Below, in pieces: positions 9,101 through 24,100 of a stretch of DNA of 64,000 nt. The DNA comes from Pisaster brevispinus (lineage: Eukaryota; Echinodermata; Asteroidea; Forcipulatida; Asteriidae). The position numbers were made by a program, and so were the translations under genes. The stretch spans positions 10,284,541 through 10,348,540 of the forward strand of contig JAMKCF010000022.1 in assembly GCA_023634235.1 (NCBI GenBank), written 5' to 3'. Every line of letters begins with the position of its first letter. Position 1 is the first letter of the stretch. The notes under the pieces were generated by a model. The model had not been told where the DNA came from. It saw nothing but the letters and a program-made list of their open reading frames with translations, and did not search any database.

Positions 9101-12100
9101 CACTCAGGTACAAATTTCGTCTCTCTAGCATTTCTAGTTCATGAGTTATTCTCAAACTTAGCTCGGGTGTTGTTTCAAATCATTCTTGGGATGGACATGT
9201 CTTGCCTTTGTTGTTGCTCGGCCCCGGCGCGTGGGCTAACTTGCCGGTGGTTGTAGCCCTATTCCGGGGCCGCTCGCCCCGCCTAGTAAATGCTCAGAGA
9301 CACGGATCCACGACGAGGTGAGAGCCCTGAATCGTGGCTTTCCAGTGGTGGAAACCTTGTGCAAATCCGATGTTGTTATGGGTGTGATTTGACCCTCCTT
9401 GTATTTTATTTCGTTTCTTCTTCTTTTTGTGCAGCTCTGTGTACAAAAATCCCACTGAAGATGCTTTTGAGTGGCTTTCTGAGTGTCCCAGCCTGCAGGC
9501 CATTTCCGGCACGAAGATGGTGCACATCGGCCCAAAAAGTCTGATGTTCGGGTGAAGTGGAATTCAAAGCACACTCAGGTACAAATTTCGTCTCTCTAGC
9601 ATTTCTAGTTCATGAGTTATTCTCAAACTTAGCTCGGGTGTTGTTTCAAATCATTCTTGGGATGGACATGTCTTGCCTTTGTTGTTGCTCGGCCCCGGCG
9701 CGTGGGCTAACTTGCCGGTGGTTGTAGCCCTATTCCGGGGCCGCTCGCCCCGCCTAGTAAATGCTCAGAGACACGGATCCACGACGAGGTGAGAGCCCTG
9801 AATCGTGGCTTTCCAGTGGTGGAAACCTTGTGCAAATCCGATGTTGTTATGGGTGTGATTTGACCCTCCTTGTATTTTATTTCGTTTCTTCTTCTTTTTG
9901 TGCAGCTCTGTGTACAAAAATCCCACTGAAGATGCTTTTGAGTGGCTTTCTGAGTGTCCCAGCCTGCAGGCCATTTCCGGCACGAAGATGGTGCACATCG
10001 GCCCAAAAAGTCTGATGTTCGGGTGAAGTGGAATTCAAAGCACACTCAGGTACAAATTTCGTCTCTCTAGCATTTCTAGTTCATGAGTTATTCTCAAACT
10101 TAGCTCGGGTGTTGTTTCAAATCATTCTTGGGATGGACATGTCTTGCCTTTGTTGTTGCTCGGCCCCGGCGCGTGGGCTAACTTGCCGGTGGTTGTAGCC
10201 CTATTCCGGGGCCGCTCGCCCCGCCTAGTAAATGCTCAGAGACACGGATCCACGACGAGGTGAGAGCCCTGAATCGTGGCTTTCCAGTGGTGGAAACCTT
10301 GTGCAAATCCGATGTTGTTATGGGTGTGATTTGACCCTCCTTGTATTTTATTTCGTTTCTTCTTCTTTTTGTGCAGCTCTGTGTACAAAAATCCCACTGA
10401 AGATGCTTTTGAGTGGCTTTCTGAGTGTCCCAGCCTGCAGGCCATTTCCGGCACGAAGATGGTGCACATCGGCCCAAAAAGTCTGATGTTCGGGTGAAGT
10501 GGAATTCAAAGCACACTCAGGTACAAATTTCGTCTCTCTAGCATTTCTAGTTCATGAGTTATTCTCAAACTTAGCTCGGGTGTTGTTTCAAATCATTCTT
10601 GGGATGGACATGTCTTGCCTTTGTTGTTGCTCGGCCCCGGCGCGTGGGCTAACTTGCCGGTGGTTGTAGCCCTATTCCGGGGCCGCTCGCCCCGCCTAGT
10701 AAATGCTCAGAGACACGGATCCACGACGAGGTGAGAGCCCTGAATCGTGGCTTTCCAGTGGTGGAAACCTTGTGCAAATCCGATGTTGTTATGGGTGTGA
10801 TTTGACCCTCCTTGTATTTTATTTCGTTTCTTCTTCTTTTTGTGCAGCTCTGTGTACAAAAATCCCACTGAAGATGCTTTTGAGTGGCTTTCTGAGTGTC
10901 CCAGCCTGCAGGCCATTTCCGGCACGAAGATGGTGCACATCGGCCCAAAAAGTCTGATGTTCGGGTGAAGTGGAATTCAAAGCACACTCAGGTACAAATT
11001 TCGTCTCTCTAGCATTTCTAGTTCATGAGTTATTCTCTAACTTAGCTCGGGTGTTGTTTCAAATCATTCTTGGGATGGACATGTCTTGCCTTTGTTGTTG
11101 CTCGGCCCCGGCGCGTGGGCTAACTTGCCGGTGGTTGTAGCCCTATTCCGGGGCCGCTCGCCCCGCCTAGTAAATGCTCAGAGACACGGATCCACGACGA
11201 GGTGAGAGCCCTGAATCGTGGCTTTCCAGTGGTGGAAACCTTGTGCAAATCCGATGTTGTTATGGGTGTGATTTGACCCTCCTTGTATTTTATTTCGTTT
11301 CTTCTTCTTTTTGTGCAGCTCTGTGTACAAAAATCCCACTGAAGATGCTTTTGAGTGGCTTTCTGAGTGTCCCAGCCTGCAGGCCATTTCCGGCACGAAG
11401 ATGGTGCACATCGGCCCAAAAAGTCTGATGTTCGGGTGAAGTGGAATTCAAAGCACACTCAGGTACAAATTTCGTCTCTCTAGCATTTCTAGTTCATGAG
11501 TTATTCTCAAACTTAGCTCGGGTGTTGTTTCAAATCATTCTTGGGATGGACATGTCTTGCCTTTGTTGTTGCTCGGCCCCGGCGCGTGGGCTAACTTGCC
11601 GGTGGTTGTAGCCCTATTCCGGGGCCGCTCGCCCCGCCTAGTAAATGCTCAGAGACACGGATCCACGACGAGGTGAGAGCCCTGAATCGTGGCTTTCCAG
11701 TGGTGGAAACCTTGTGCAAATCCGATGTTGTTATGGGTGTGATTTGACCCTCCTTGTATTTTATTTCGTTTCTTCTTCTTTTTGTGCAGCTCTGTGTACA
11801 AAAATCCCACTGAAGATGCTTTTGAGTGGCTTTCTGAGTGTCCCAGCCTGCAGGCCATTTCCGGCACGAAGATGGTGCACATCGGCCCAAAAAGTCTGAT
11901 GTTCGGGTGAAGTGGAATTCAAAGCACACTCAGGTACAAATTTCGTCTCTCTAGCATTTCTAGTTCATGAGTTATTCTCAAACTTAGCTCGGGTGTTGTT
12001 TCAAATCATTCTTGGGATGGACATGTCTTGCCTTTGTTGTTGCTCGGCCCCGGCGCGTGGGCTAACTTGCCGGTGGTTGTAGCCCTATTCCGGGGCCGCT

Positions 12101-15100
12101 CGCCCCGCCTAGTAAATGCTCAGAGACACGGATCCACGACGAGGTGAGAGCCCTGAATCGTGGCTTTCCAGTGGTGGAAACCTTGTGCAAATCCGATGTT
12201 GTTATGGGTGTGATTTGACCCTCCTTGTATTTTATTTCGTTTCTTCTTCTTTTTGTGCAGCTCTGTGTACAAAAATCCCACTGAAGATGCTTTTGAGTGG
12301 CTTTCTGAGTGTCCCAGCCTGCAGGCCATTTCCGGCACGAAGATGGTGCACATCGGCCCAAAAAGTCTGATGTTCGGGTGAAGTGGAATTCAAAGCACAC
12401 TCAGGTACAAATTTCGTCTCTCTAGCATTTCTAGTTCATGAGTTATTCTCAAACTTAGCTCGGGTGTTGTTTCAAATCATTCTTGGGATGGACATGTCTT
12501 GCCTTTGTTGTTGCTCGGCCCCGGCGCGTGGGCTAACTTGCCGGTGGTTGTAGCCCTATTCCGGGGCCGCTCGCCCCGCCTAGTAAATGCTCAGAGACAC
12601 GGATCCACGACGAGGTGAGAGCCCTGAATCGTGGCTTTCCAGTGGTGGAAACCTTGTGCAAATCCGATGTTGTTATGGGTGTGATTTGACCCTCCTTGTA
12701 TTTTATTTCGTTTCTTCTTCTTTTTGTGCAGCTCTGTGTACAAAAATCCCACTGAAGATGCTTTTGAGTGGCTTTCTGAGTGTCCCAGCCTGCAGGCCAT
12801 TTCCGGCACGAAGATGGTGCACATCGGCCCAAAAAGTCTGATGTTCGGGTGAAGTGGAATTCAAAGCACACTCAGGTACAAATTTCGTCTCTCTAGCATT
12901 TCTAGTTCATGAGTTATTCTCAAACTTAGCTCGGGTGTTGTTTCAAATCATTCTTGGGATGGACATGTCTTGCCTTTGTTGTTGCTCGGCCCCGGCGCGT
13001 GGGCTAACTTGCCGGTGGTTGTAGCCCTATTCCGGGGCCGCTCGCCCCGCCTAGTAAATGCTCAGAGACACGGATCCACGACGAGGTGAGAGCCCTGAAT
13101 CGTGGCTTTCCAGTGGTGGAAACCTTGTGCAAATCCGATGTTGTTATGGGTGTGATTTGACCCTCCTTGTATTTTATTTCGTTTCTTCTTCTTTTTGTGC
13201 AGCTCTGTGTACAAAAATCCCACTGAAGATGCTTTTGAGTGGCTTTCTGAGTGTCCCAGCCTGCAGGCCATTTCCGGCACGAAGATGGTGCACATCGGCC
13301 CAAAAAGTCTGATGTTCGGGTGAAGTGGAATTCAAAGCACACTCAGGTACAAATTTCGTCTCTCTAGCATTTCTAGTTCATGAGTTATTCTCAAACTTAG
13401 CTCGGGTGTTGTTTCAAATCATTCTTGGGATGGACATGTCTTGCCTTTGTTGTTGCTCGGCCCCGGCGCGTGGGCTAACTTGCCGGTGGTTGTAGCCCTA
13501 TTCCGGGGCCGCTCGCCCCGCCTAGTAAATGCTCAGAGACACGGATCCACGACGAGGTGAGAGCCCTGAATCGTGGCTTTCCAGTGGTGGAAACCTTGTG
13601 CAAATCCGATGTTGTTATGGGTGTGATTTGACCCTCCTTGTATTTTATTTCGTTTCTTCTTCTTTTTGTGCAGCTCTGTGTACAAAAATCCCACTGAAGA
13701 TGCTTTTGAGTGGCTTTCTGAGTGTCCCAGCCTGCAGGCCATTTCCGGCACGAAGATGGTGCACATCGGCCCAAAAAGTCTGATGTTCGGGTGAAGTGGA
13801 ATTCAAAGCACACTCAGGTACAAATTTCGTCTCTCTAGCATTTCTAGTTCATGAGTTATTCTCAAACTTAGCTCGGGTGTTGTTTCAAATCATTCTTGGG
13901 ATGGACATGTCTTGCCTTTGTTGTTGCTCGGCCCCGGCGCGTGGGCTAACTTGCCGGTGGTTGTAGCCCTATTCCGGGGCCGCTCGCCCCGCCTAGTAAA
14001 TGCTCAGAGACACGGATCCACGACGAGGTGAGAGCCCTGAATCGTGGCTTTCCAGTGGTGGAAACCTTGTGCAAATCCGATGTTGTTATGGGTGTGATTT
14101 GACCCTCCTTGTATTTTATTTCGTTTCTTCTTCTTTTTGTGCAGCTCTGTGTACAAAAATCCCACTGAAGATGCTTTTGAGTGGCTTTCTGAGTGTCCCA
14201 GCCTGCAGGCCATTTCCGGCACGAAGATGGTGCACATCGGCCCAAAAAGTCTGATGTTCGGGTGAAGTGGAATTCAAAGCACACTCAGGTACAAATTTCG
14301 TCTCTCTAGCATTTCTAGTTCATGAGTTATTCTCAAACTTAGCTCGGGTGTTGTTTCAAATCATTCTTGGGATGGACATGTCTTGCCTTTGTTGTTGCTC
14401 GGCCCCGGCGCGTGGGCTAACTTGCCGGTGGTTGTAGCCCTATTCCGGGGCCGCTCGCCCCGCCTAGTAAATGCTCAGAGACACGGATCCACGACGAGGT
14501 GAGAGCCCTGAATCGTGGCTTTCCAGTGGTGGAAACCTTGTGCAAATCCGATGTTGTTATGGGTGTGATTTGACCCTCCTTGTATTTTATTTCGTTTCTT
14601 CTTCTTTTTGTGCAGCTCTGTGTACAAAAATCCCACTGAAGATGCTTTTGAGTGGCTTTCTGAGTGTCCCAGCCTGCAGGCCATTTCCGGCACGAAGATG
14701 GTGCACATCGGCCCAAAAAGTCTGATGTTCGGGTGAAGTGGAATTCAAAGCACACTCAGGTACAAATTTCGTCTCTCTAGCATTTCTAGTTCATGAGTTA
14801 TTCTCAAACTTAGCTCGGGTGTTGTTTCAAATCATTCTTGGGATGGACATGTCTTGCCTTTGTTGTTGCTCGGCCCCGGCGCGTGGGCTAACTTGCCGGT
14901 GGTTGTAGCCCTATTCCGGGGCCGCTCGCCCCGCCTAGTAAATGCTCAGAGACACGGATCCACAACGAGGTGAGAGCCCTGAATCGTGGCTTTCCAGTGG
15001 TGGAAACCTTGTGCAAATCCGATGTTGTTATGGGTGTGATTTGACCCTCCTTGTATTTTATTTCGTTTCTTCTTCTTTTTGTGCAGCTCTGTGTACAAAA

Positions 15101-18100
15101 ATCCCACTGAAGATGCTTTTGAGTGGCTTTCTGAGTGTCCCAGCCTGCAGGCCATTTCCGGCACGAAGATGGTGCACATCGGCCCAAAAAGTCTGATGTT
15201 CGGGTGAAGTGGAATTCAAAGCACACTCAGGTACAAATTTCGTCTCTCTAGCATTTCTAGTTCATGAGTTATTCTCAAACTTAGCTCGGGTGTTGTTTCA
15301 AATCATTCTTGGGATGGACATGTCTTGCCTTTGTTGTTGCTCGGCCCCGGCGCGTGGGCTAACTTGCCGGTGGTTGTAGCCCTATTCCGGGGCCGCTCGC
15401 CCCGCCTAGTAAATGCTCAGAGACACGGATTCACAACGAGGTGAGAGCCCTGAATCGTGGCTTTCCAGTGGTGGAAACCTTGTGCAAATCCGATGTTGTT
15501 ATGGGTGTGATTTGACCCTCCTTGTATTTTATTTCGTTTCTTCTTCTTTTTGTGCAGCTCTGTGTACAAAAATCCCACTGAAGATGCTTTTGAGTGGCTT
15601 TCTGAGTGTCCCAGCCTGCAGGCCATTTCCGGCACGAAGATGGTGCACATCGGCCCAAAAAGTCTGATGTTCGGGTGAAGTGGAATTCAAAGCACACTCA
15701 GGTACAAATTTCGTCTCTCTAGCATTTCTAGTTCATGAGTTATTCTCAAACTTAGCTCGGGTGTTGTTTCAAATCATTCTTGGGATGGACATGTCTTGCC
15801 TTTGTTGTTGCTCGGCCCCGGCGCGTGGGCTAACTTGCCGGTGGTTGTAGCCCTATTCCGGGGCCGCTCGCCCCGCCTAGTAAATGCTCAGAGACACGGA
15901 TCCACGACGAGGTGAGAGCCCTGAATCGTGGCTTTCCAGTGGTGGAAACCTTGTGCAAATCCGATGTTGTTATGGGTGTGATTTGACCCTCCTTGTATTT
16001 TATTTCGTTTCTTCTTCTTTTTGTGCAGCTCTGTGTACAAAAATCCCACTGAAGATGCTTTTGAGTGGCTTTCTGAGTGTCCCAGCCTGCAGGCCATTTC
16101 CGGCACGAAGATGGTGCACATCGGCCCAAAAAGTCTGATGTTCGGGTGAAGTGGAATTCAAAGCACACTCAGGTACAAATTTCGTCTCTCTAGCATTTCT
16201 AGTTCATGAGTTATTCTCAAACTTAGCTCGGGTGTTGTTTCAAATCATTCTTGGGATGGACATGTCTTGCCTTTGTTGTTGCTCGGCCCCGGCGCGTGGG
16301 CTAACTTGCCGGTGGTTGTAGCCCTATTCCGGGGCCGCTCGCCCCGCCTAGTAAATGCTCAGAGACACGGATCCACGACGAGGTGAGAGCCCTGAATCGT
16401 GGCTTTCCAGTGGTGGAAACCTTGTGCAAATCCGATGTTGTTATGGGTGTGATTTGACCCTCCTTGTATTTTATTTCGTTTCTTCTTCTTTTTGTGCAGC
16501 TCTGTGTACAAAAATCCCACTGAAGATGCTTTTGAGTGGCTTTCTGAGTGTCCCAGCCTGCAGGCCATTTCCGGCACGAAGATGGTGCACATCGGCCCAA
16601 AAAGTCTGATGTTCGGGTGAAGTGGAATTCAAAGCACACTCAGGTACAAATTTCGTCTCTCTAGCATTTCTAGTTCATGAGTTATTCTCAAACTTAGCTC
16701 GGGTGTTGTTTCAAATCATTCTTGGGATGGACATGTCTTGCCTTTGTTGTTGCTCGGCCCCGGCGCGTGGGCTAACTTGCCGGTGGTTGTAGCCCTATTC
16801 CGGGGCCGCTCGCCCCGCCTAGTAAATGCTCAGAGACACGGATCCACGACGAGGTGAGAGCCCTGAATCGTGGCTTTCCAGTGGTGGAAACCTTGTGCAA
16901 ATCCGATGTTGTTATGGGTGTGATTTGACCCTCCTTGTATTTTATTTCGTTTCTTCTTCTTTTTGTGCAGCTCTGTGTACAAAAATCCCACTGAAGATGC
17001 TTTTGAGTGGCTTTCTGAGTGTCCCAGCCTGCAGGCCATTTCCGGCACGAAGATGGTGCACATCGGCCCAAAAAGTCTGATGTTCGGGTGAAGTGGAATT
17101 CAAAGCACACTCAGGTACAAATTTCGTCTCTCTAGCATTTCTAGTTCATGAGTTATTCTCAAACTTAGCTCGGGTGTTGTTTCAAATCATTCTTGGGATG
17201 GACATGTCTTGCCTTTGTTGTTGCTCGGCCCCGGCGCGTGGGCTAACTTGCCGGTGGTTGTAGCCCTATTCCGGGGCCGCTCGCCCCGCCTAGTAAATGC
17301 TCAGAGACACGGATCCACGACGAGGTGAGAGCCCTGAATCGTGGCTTTCCAGTGGTGGAAACCTTGTGCAAATCCGATGTTGTTATGGGTGTGATTTGAC
17401 CCTCCTTGTATTTTATTTCGTTTCTTCTTCTTTTTGTGCAGCTCTGTGTACAAAAATCCCACTGAAGATGCTTTTGAGTGGCTTTCTGAGTGTCCCAGCC
17501 TGCAGGCCATTTCCGGCACGAAGATGGTGCACATCGGCCCAAAAAGTCTGATGTTCGGGTGAAGTGGAATTCAAAGCACACTCAGGTACAAATTTCGTCT
17601 CTCTAGCATTTCTAGTTCATGAGTTATTCTCAAACTTAGCTCGGGTGTTGTTTCAAATCATTCTTGGGATGGACATGTCTTGCCTTTGTTGTTGCTCGGC
17701 CCCGGCGCGTGGGCTAACTTGCCGGTGGTTGTAGCCCTATTCCGGGGCCGCTCGCCCCGCCTAGTAAATGCTCAGAGACACGGATCCACAACGAGGTGAG
17801 AGCCCTGAATCGTGGCTTTCCAGTGGTGGAAACCTTGTGCAAATCCGATGTTGTTATGGGTGTGATTTGACCCTCCTTGTATTTTATTTCGTTTCTTCTT
17901 CTTTTTGTGCAGCTCTGTGTACAAAAATCCCACTGAAGATGCTTTTGAGTGGCTTTCTGAGTGTCCCAGCCTGCAGGCCATTTCCGGCACGAAGATGGTG
18001 CACATCGGCCCAAAAAGTCTGATGTTCGGGTGAAGTGGAATTCAAAGCACACTCAGGTACAAATTTCGTCTCTCTAGCATTTCTAGTTCATGAGTTATTC

Positions 18101-21100
18101 TCAAACTTAGCTCGGGTGTTGTTTCAAATCATTCTTGGGATGGACATGTCTTGCCTTTGTTGTTGCTCGGCCCCGGCGCGTGGGCTAACTTGCCGGTGGT
18201 TGTAGCCCTATTCCGGGGCCGCTCGCCCCGCCTAGTAAATGCTCAGAGACACGGATCCACGACGAGGTGAGAGCCCTGAATCGTGGCTTTCCAGTGGTGG
18301 AAACCTTGTGCAAATCCGATGTTGTTATGGGTGTGATTTGACCCTCCTTGTATTTTATTTCGTTTCTTCTTCTTTTTGTGCAGCTCTGTGTACAAAAATC
18401 CCACTGAAGATGCTTTTGAGTGGCTTTCTGAGTGTCCCAGCCTGCAGGCCATTTCCGGCACGAAGATGGTGCACATCGGCCCAAAAAGTCTGATGTTCGG
18501 GTGAAGTGGAATTCAAAGCACACTCAGGTACAAATTTCGTCTCTCTAGCATTTCTAGTTCATGAGTTATTCTCAAACTTAGCTCGGGTGTTGTTTCAAAT
18601 CATTCTTGGGATGGACATGTCTTGCCTTTGTTGTTGCTCGGCCCCGGCGCGTGGGCTAACTTGCCGGTGGTTGTAGCCCTATTCCGGGGCCGCTCGCCCC
18701 GCCTAGTAAATGCTCAGAGACACGGATCCACGACGAGGTGAGAGCCCTGAATCGTGGCTTTCCAGTGGTGGAAACCTTGTGCAAATCCGATGTTGTTATG
18801 GGTGTGATTTGACCCTCCTTGTATTTTATTTCGTTTCTTCTTCTTTTTGTGCAGCTCTGTGTACAAAAATCCCACTGAAGATGCTTTTGAGTGGCTTTCT
18901 GAGTGTCCCAGCCTGCAGGCCATTTCCGGCACGAAGATGGTGCACATCGGCCCAAAAAGTCTGATGTTCGGGTGAAGTGGAATTCAAAGCACACTCAGGT
19001 ACAAATTTCGTCTCTCTAGCATTTCTAGTTCATGAGTTATTCTCTAACTTAGCTCGGGTGTTGTTTCAAATCATTCTTGGGATGGACATGTCTTGCCTTT
19101 GTTGTTGCTCGGCCCCGGCGCGTGGGCTAACTTGCCGGTGGTTGTAGCCCTATTCCGGGGCCGCTCGCCCCGCCTAGTAAATGCTCAGAGACACGGATCC
19201 ACGACGAGGTGAGAGCCCTGAATCGTGGCTTTCCAGTGGTGGAAACCTTGTGCAAATCCGATGTTGTTATGGGTGTGATTTGACCCTCCTTGTATTTTAT
19301 TTCGTTTCTTCTTCTTTTTGTGCAGCTCTGTGTACAAAAATCCCACTGAAGATGCTTTTGAGTGGCTTTCTGAGTGTCCCAGCCTGCAGGCCATTTCCGG
19401 CACGAAGATGGTGCACATCGGCCCAAAAAGTCTGATGTTCGGGTGAAGTGGAATTCAAAGCACACTCAGGTACAAATTTCGTCTCTCTAGCATTTCTAGT
19501 TCATGAGTTATTCTCAAACTTAGCTCGGGTGTTGTTTCAAATCATTCTTGGGATGGACATGTCTTGCCTTTGTTGTTGCTCGGCCCCGGCGCGTGGGCTA
19601 ACTTGCCGGTGGTTGTAGCCCTATTCCGGGGCCGCTCGCCCCGCCTAGTAAATGCTCAGAGACACGGATCTACGACGAGGTGAGAGCCCTGAATCGTGGC
19701 TTTCCAGTGGTGGAAACCTTGTGCAAATCCGATGTTGTTATGGGTGTGATTTGACCCTCCTTGTATTTTATTTCGTTTCTTCTTCTTTTTGTGCAGCTCT
19801 GTGTACAAAAATCCCACTGAAGATGCTTTTGAGTGGCTTTCTGAGTGTCCCAGCCTGCAGGCCATTTCCGGCACGAAGATGGTGCACATCGGCCCAAAAA
19901 GTCTGATGTTCGGGTGAAGTGGAATTCAAAGCACACTCAGGTACAAATTTCGTCTCTCTAGCATTTCTAGTTCATGAGTTATTCTCAAACTTAGCTCGGG
20001 TGTTGTTTCAAATCATTCTTGGGATGGACATGTCTTGCCTTTGTTGTTGCTCGGCCCCGGCGCGTGGGCTAACTTGCCGGTGGTTGTAGCCCTATTCCGG
20101 GGCCGCTCGCCCCGCCTAGTAAATGCTCAGAGACACGGATCCACGACGAGGTGAGAGCCCTGAATCGTGGCTTTCCAGTGGTGGAAACCTTGTGCAAATC
20201 CGATGTTGTTATGGGTGTGATTTGACCCTCCTTGTATTTTATTTCGTTTCTTCTTCTTTTTGTGCAGCTCTGTGTACAAAAATCCCACTGAAGATGCTTT
20301 TGAGTGGCTTTCTGAGTGTCCCAGCCTGCAGGCCATTTCCGGCACGAAGATGGTGCACATCGGCCCAAAAAGTCTGATGTTCGGGTGAAGTGGAATTCAA
20401 AGCACACTCAGGTACAAATTTCGTCTCTCTAGCATTTCTAGTTCATGAGTTATTCTCAAACTTAGCTCGGGTGTTGTTTCAAATCATTCTTGGGATGGAC
20501 ATGTCTTGCCTTTGTTGTTGCTCGGCCCCGGCGCGTGGGCTAACTTGCCGGTGGTTGTAGCCCTATTCCGGGGCCGCTCGCCCCGCCTAGTAAATGCTCA
20601 GAGACACGGATCCACGACGAGGTGAGAGCCCTGAATCGTGGCTTTCCAGTGGTGGAAACCTTGTGCAAATCCGATGTTGTTATGGGTGTGATTTGACCCT
20701 CCTTGTATTTTATTTCGTTTCTTCTTCTTTTTGTGCAGCTCTGTGTACAAAAATCCCACTGAAGATGCTTTTGAGTGGCTTTCTGAGTGTCCCAGCCTGC
20801 AGGCCATTTCCGGCACGAAGATGGTGCACATCGGCCCAAAAAGTCTGATGTTCGGGTGAAGTGGAATTCAAAGCACACTCAGGTACAAATTTCGTCTCTC
20901 TAGCATTTCTAGTTCATGGGTTATTCTCAAACTTAGCTCGGGTGTTGTTTCAAATCATTCTTGGGATGGACATGTCTTGCCTTTGTTGTTGCTCGGCCCC
21001 GGCGCGTGGGCTAACTTGCCGGTGGTTGTAGCCCTATTCCGGGGCCGCTCGCCCCGCCTAGTAAATGCTCAGAGACACGGATCTACGACGAGGTGAGAGC

Positions 21101-24100
21101 CCTGAATCGTGGCTTTCCAGTGGTGGAAACCTTGTGCAAATCCGATGTTGTTATGGGTGTGATTTGACCCTCCTTGTATTTTATTTCGTTTCTTCTTCTT
21201 TTTGTGCAGCTCTGTGTACAAAAATCCCACTGAAGATGCTTTTGAGTGGCTTTCTGAGTGTCCCAGCCTGCAGGCCATTTCCGGCACGAAGATGGTGCAC
21301 ATCGGCCCAAAAAGTCTGATGTTCGGGTGAAGTGGAATTCAAAGCACACTCAGGTACAAATTTCGTCTCTCTAGCATTTCTAGTTCATGAGTTATTCTCT
21401 AACTTAGCTCGGGTGTTGTTTCAAATCATTCTTGGGATGGACATGTCTTGCCTTTGTTGTTGCTCGGCCCCGGCGCGTGGGCTAACTTGCCGGTGGTTGT
21501 AGCCCTATTCCGGGGCCGCTCGCCCCGCCTAGTAAATGCTCAGAGACACGGATCCACGACGAGGTGAGAGCCCTGAATCGTGGCTTTCCAGTGGTGGAAA
21601 CCTTGTGCAAATCCGATGTTGTTATGGGTGTGATTTGACCCTCCTTGTATTTTATTTCGTTTCTTCTTCTTTTTGTGCAGCTCTGTGTACAAAAATCCCA
21701 CTGAAGATGCTTTTGAGTGGCTTTCTGAGTGTCCCAGCCTGCAGGCCATTTCCGGCACGAAGATGGTGCACATCGGCCCAAAAAGTCTGATGTTCGGGTG
21801 AAGTGGAATTCAAAGCACACTCAGGTACAAATTTCGTCTCTCTAGCATTTCTAGTTCATGAGTTATTCTCAAACTTAGCTCGGGTGTTGTTTCAAATCAT
21901 TCTTGGGATGGACATGTCTTGCCTTTGTTGTTGCTCGGCCCCGGCGCGTGGGCTAACTTGCCGGTGGTTGTAGCCCTATTCCGGGGCCGCTCGCCCCGCC
22001 TAGTAAATGCTCAGAGACACGGATCCACGACGAGGTGAGAGCCCTGAATCGTGGCTTTCCAGTGGTGGAAACCTTGTGCAAATCCGATGTTGTTATGGGT
22101 GTGATTTGACCCTCCTTGTATTTTATTTCGTTTCTTCTTCTTTTTGTGCAGCTCTGTGTACAAAAATCCCACTGAAGATGCTTTTGAGTGGCTTTCTGAG
22201 TGTCCCAGCCTGCAGGCCATTTCCGGCACGAAGATGGTGCACATCGGCCCAAAAAGTCTGATGTTCGGGTGAAGTGGAATTCAAAGCACACTCAGGTACA
22301 AATTTCGTCTCTCTAGCATTTCTAGTTCATGAGTTATTCTCAAACTTAGCTCGGGTGTTGTTTCAAATCATTCTTGGGATGGACATGTCTTGCCTTTGTT
22401 GTTGCTCGGCCCCGGCGCGTGGGCTAACTTGCCGGTGGTTGTAGCCCTATTCCGGGGCCGCTCGCCCCGCCTAGTAAATGCTCAGAGACACGGATCCACG
22501 ACGAGGTGAGAGCCCTGAATCGTGGCTTTCCAGTGGTGGAAACCTTGTGCAAATCCGATGTTGTTATGGGTGTGATTTGACCCTCCTTGTATTTTATTTC
22601 GTTTCTTCTTCTTTTTGTGCAGCTCTGTGTACAAAAATCCCACTGAAGATGCTTTTGAGTGGCTTTCTGAGTGTCCCAGCCTGCAGGCCATTTCCGGCAC
22701 GAAGATGGTGCACATCGGCCCAAAAAGTCTGATGTTCGGGTGAAGTGGAATTCAAAGCACACTCAGGTACAAATTTCGTCTCTCTAGCATTTCTAGTTCA
22801 TGAGTTATTCTCAAACTTAGCTCGGGTGTTGTTTCAAATCATTCTTGGGATGGACATGTCTTGCCTTTGTTGTTGCTCGGCCCCGGCGCGTGGGCTAACT
22901 TGCCGGTGGTTGTAGCCCTATTCCGGGGCCGCTCGCCCCGCCTAGTAAATGCTCAGAGACACGGATCCACGACGAGGTGAGAGCCCTGAATCGTGGCTTT
23001 CCAGTGGTGGAAACCTTGTGCAAATCCGATGTTGTTATGGGTGTGATTTGACCCTCCTTGTATTTTATTTCGTTTCTTCTTCTTTTTGTGCAGCTCTGTG
23101 TACAAAAATCCCACTGAAGATGCTTTTGAGTGGCTTTCTGAGTGTCCCAGCCTGCAGGCCATTTCCGGCACGAAGATGGTGCACATCGGCCCAAAAAGTC
23201 TGATGTTCGGGTGAAGTGGAATTCAAAGCACACTCAGGTACAAATTTCGTCTCTCTAGCATTTCTAGTTCATGAGTTATTCTCAAACTTAGCTCGGGTGT
23301 TGTTTCAAATCATTCTTGGGATGGACATGTCTTGCCTTTGTTGTTGCTCGGCCCCGGCGCGTGGGCTAACTTGCCGGTGGTTGTAGCCCTATTCCGGGGC
23401 CGCTCGCCCCGCCTAGTAAATGCTCAGAGACACGGATCCACGACGAGGTGAGAGCCCTGAATCGTGGCTTTCCAGTGGTGGAAACCTTGTGCAAATCCGA
23501 TGTTGTTATGGGTGTGATTTGACCCTCCTTGTATTTTATTTCGTTTCTTCTTCTTTTTGTGCAGCTCTGTGTACAAAAATCCCACTGAAGATGCTTTTGA
23601 GTGGCTTTCTGAGTGTCCCAGCCTGCAGGCCATTTCCGGCACGAAGATGGTGCACATCGGCCCAAAAAGTCTGATGTTCGGGTGAAGTGGAATTCAAAGC
23701 ACACTCAGGTACAAATTTCGTCTCTCTAGCATTTCTAGTTCATGAGTTATTCTCAAACTTAGCTCGGGTGTTGTTTCAAATCATTCTTGGGATGGACATG
23801 TCTTGCCTTTGTTGTTGCTCGGCCCCGGCGCGTGGGCTAACTTGCCGGTGGTTGTAGCCCTATTCCGGGGCCGCTCGCCCCGCCTAGTAAATGCTCAGAG
23901 ACACGGATCCACGACGAGGTGAGAGCCCTGAATCGTGGCTTTCCAGTGGTGGAAACCTTGTGCAAATCCGATGTTGTTATGGGTGTGATTTGACCCTCCT
24001 TGTATTTTATTTCGTTTCTTCTTCTTTTTGTGCAGCTCTGTGTACAAAAATCCCACTGAAGATGCTTTTGAGTGGCTTTCTGAGTGTCCCAGCCTGCAGG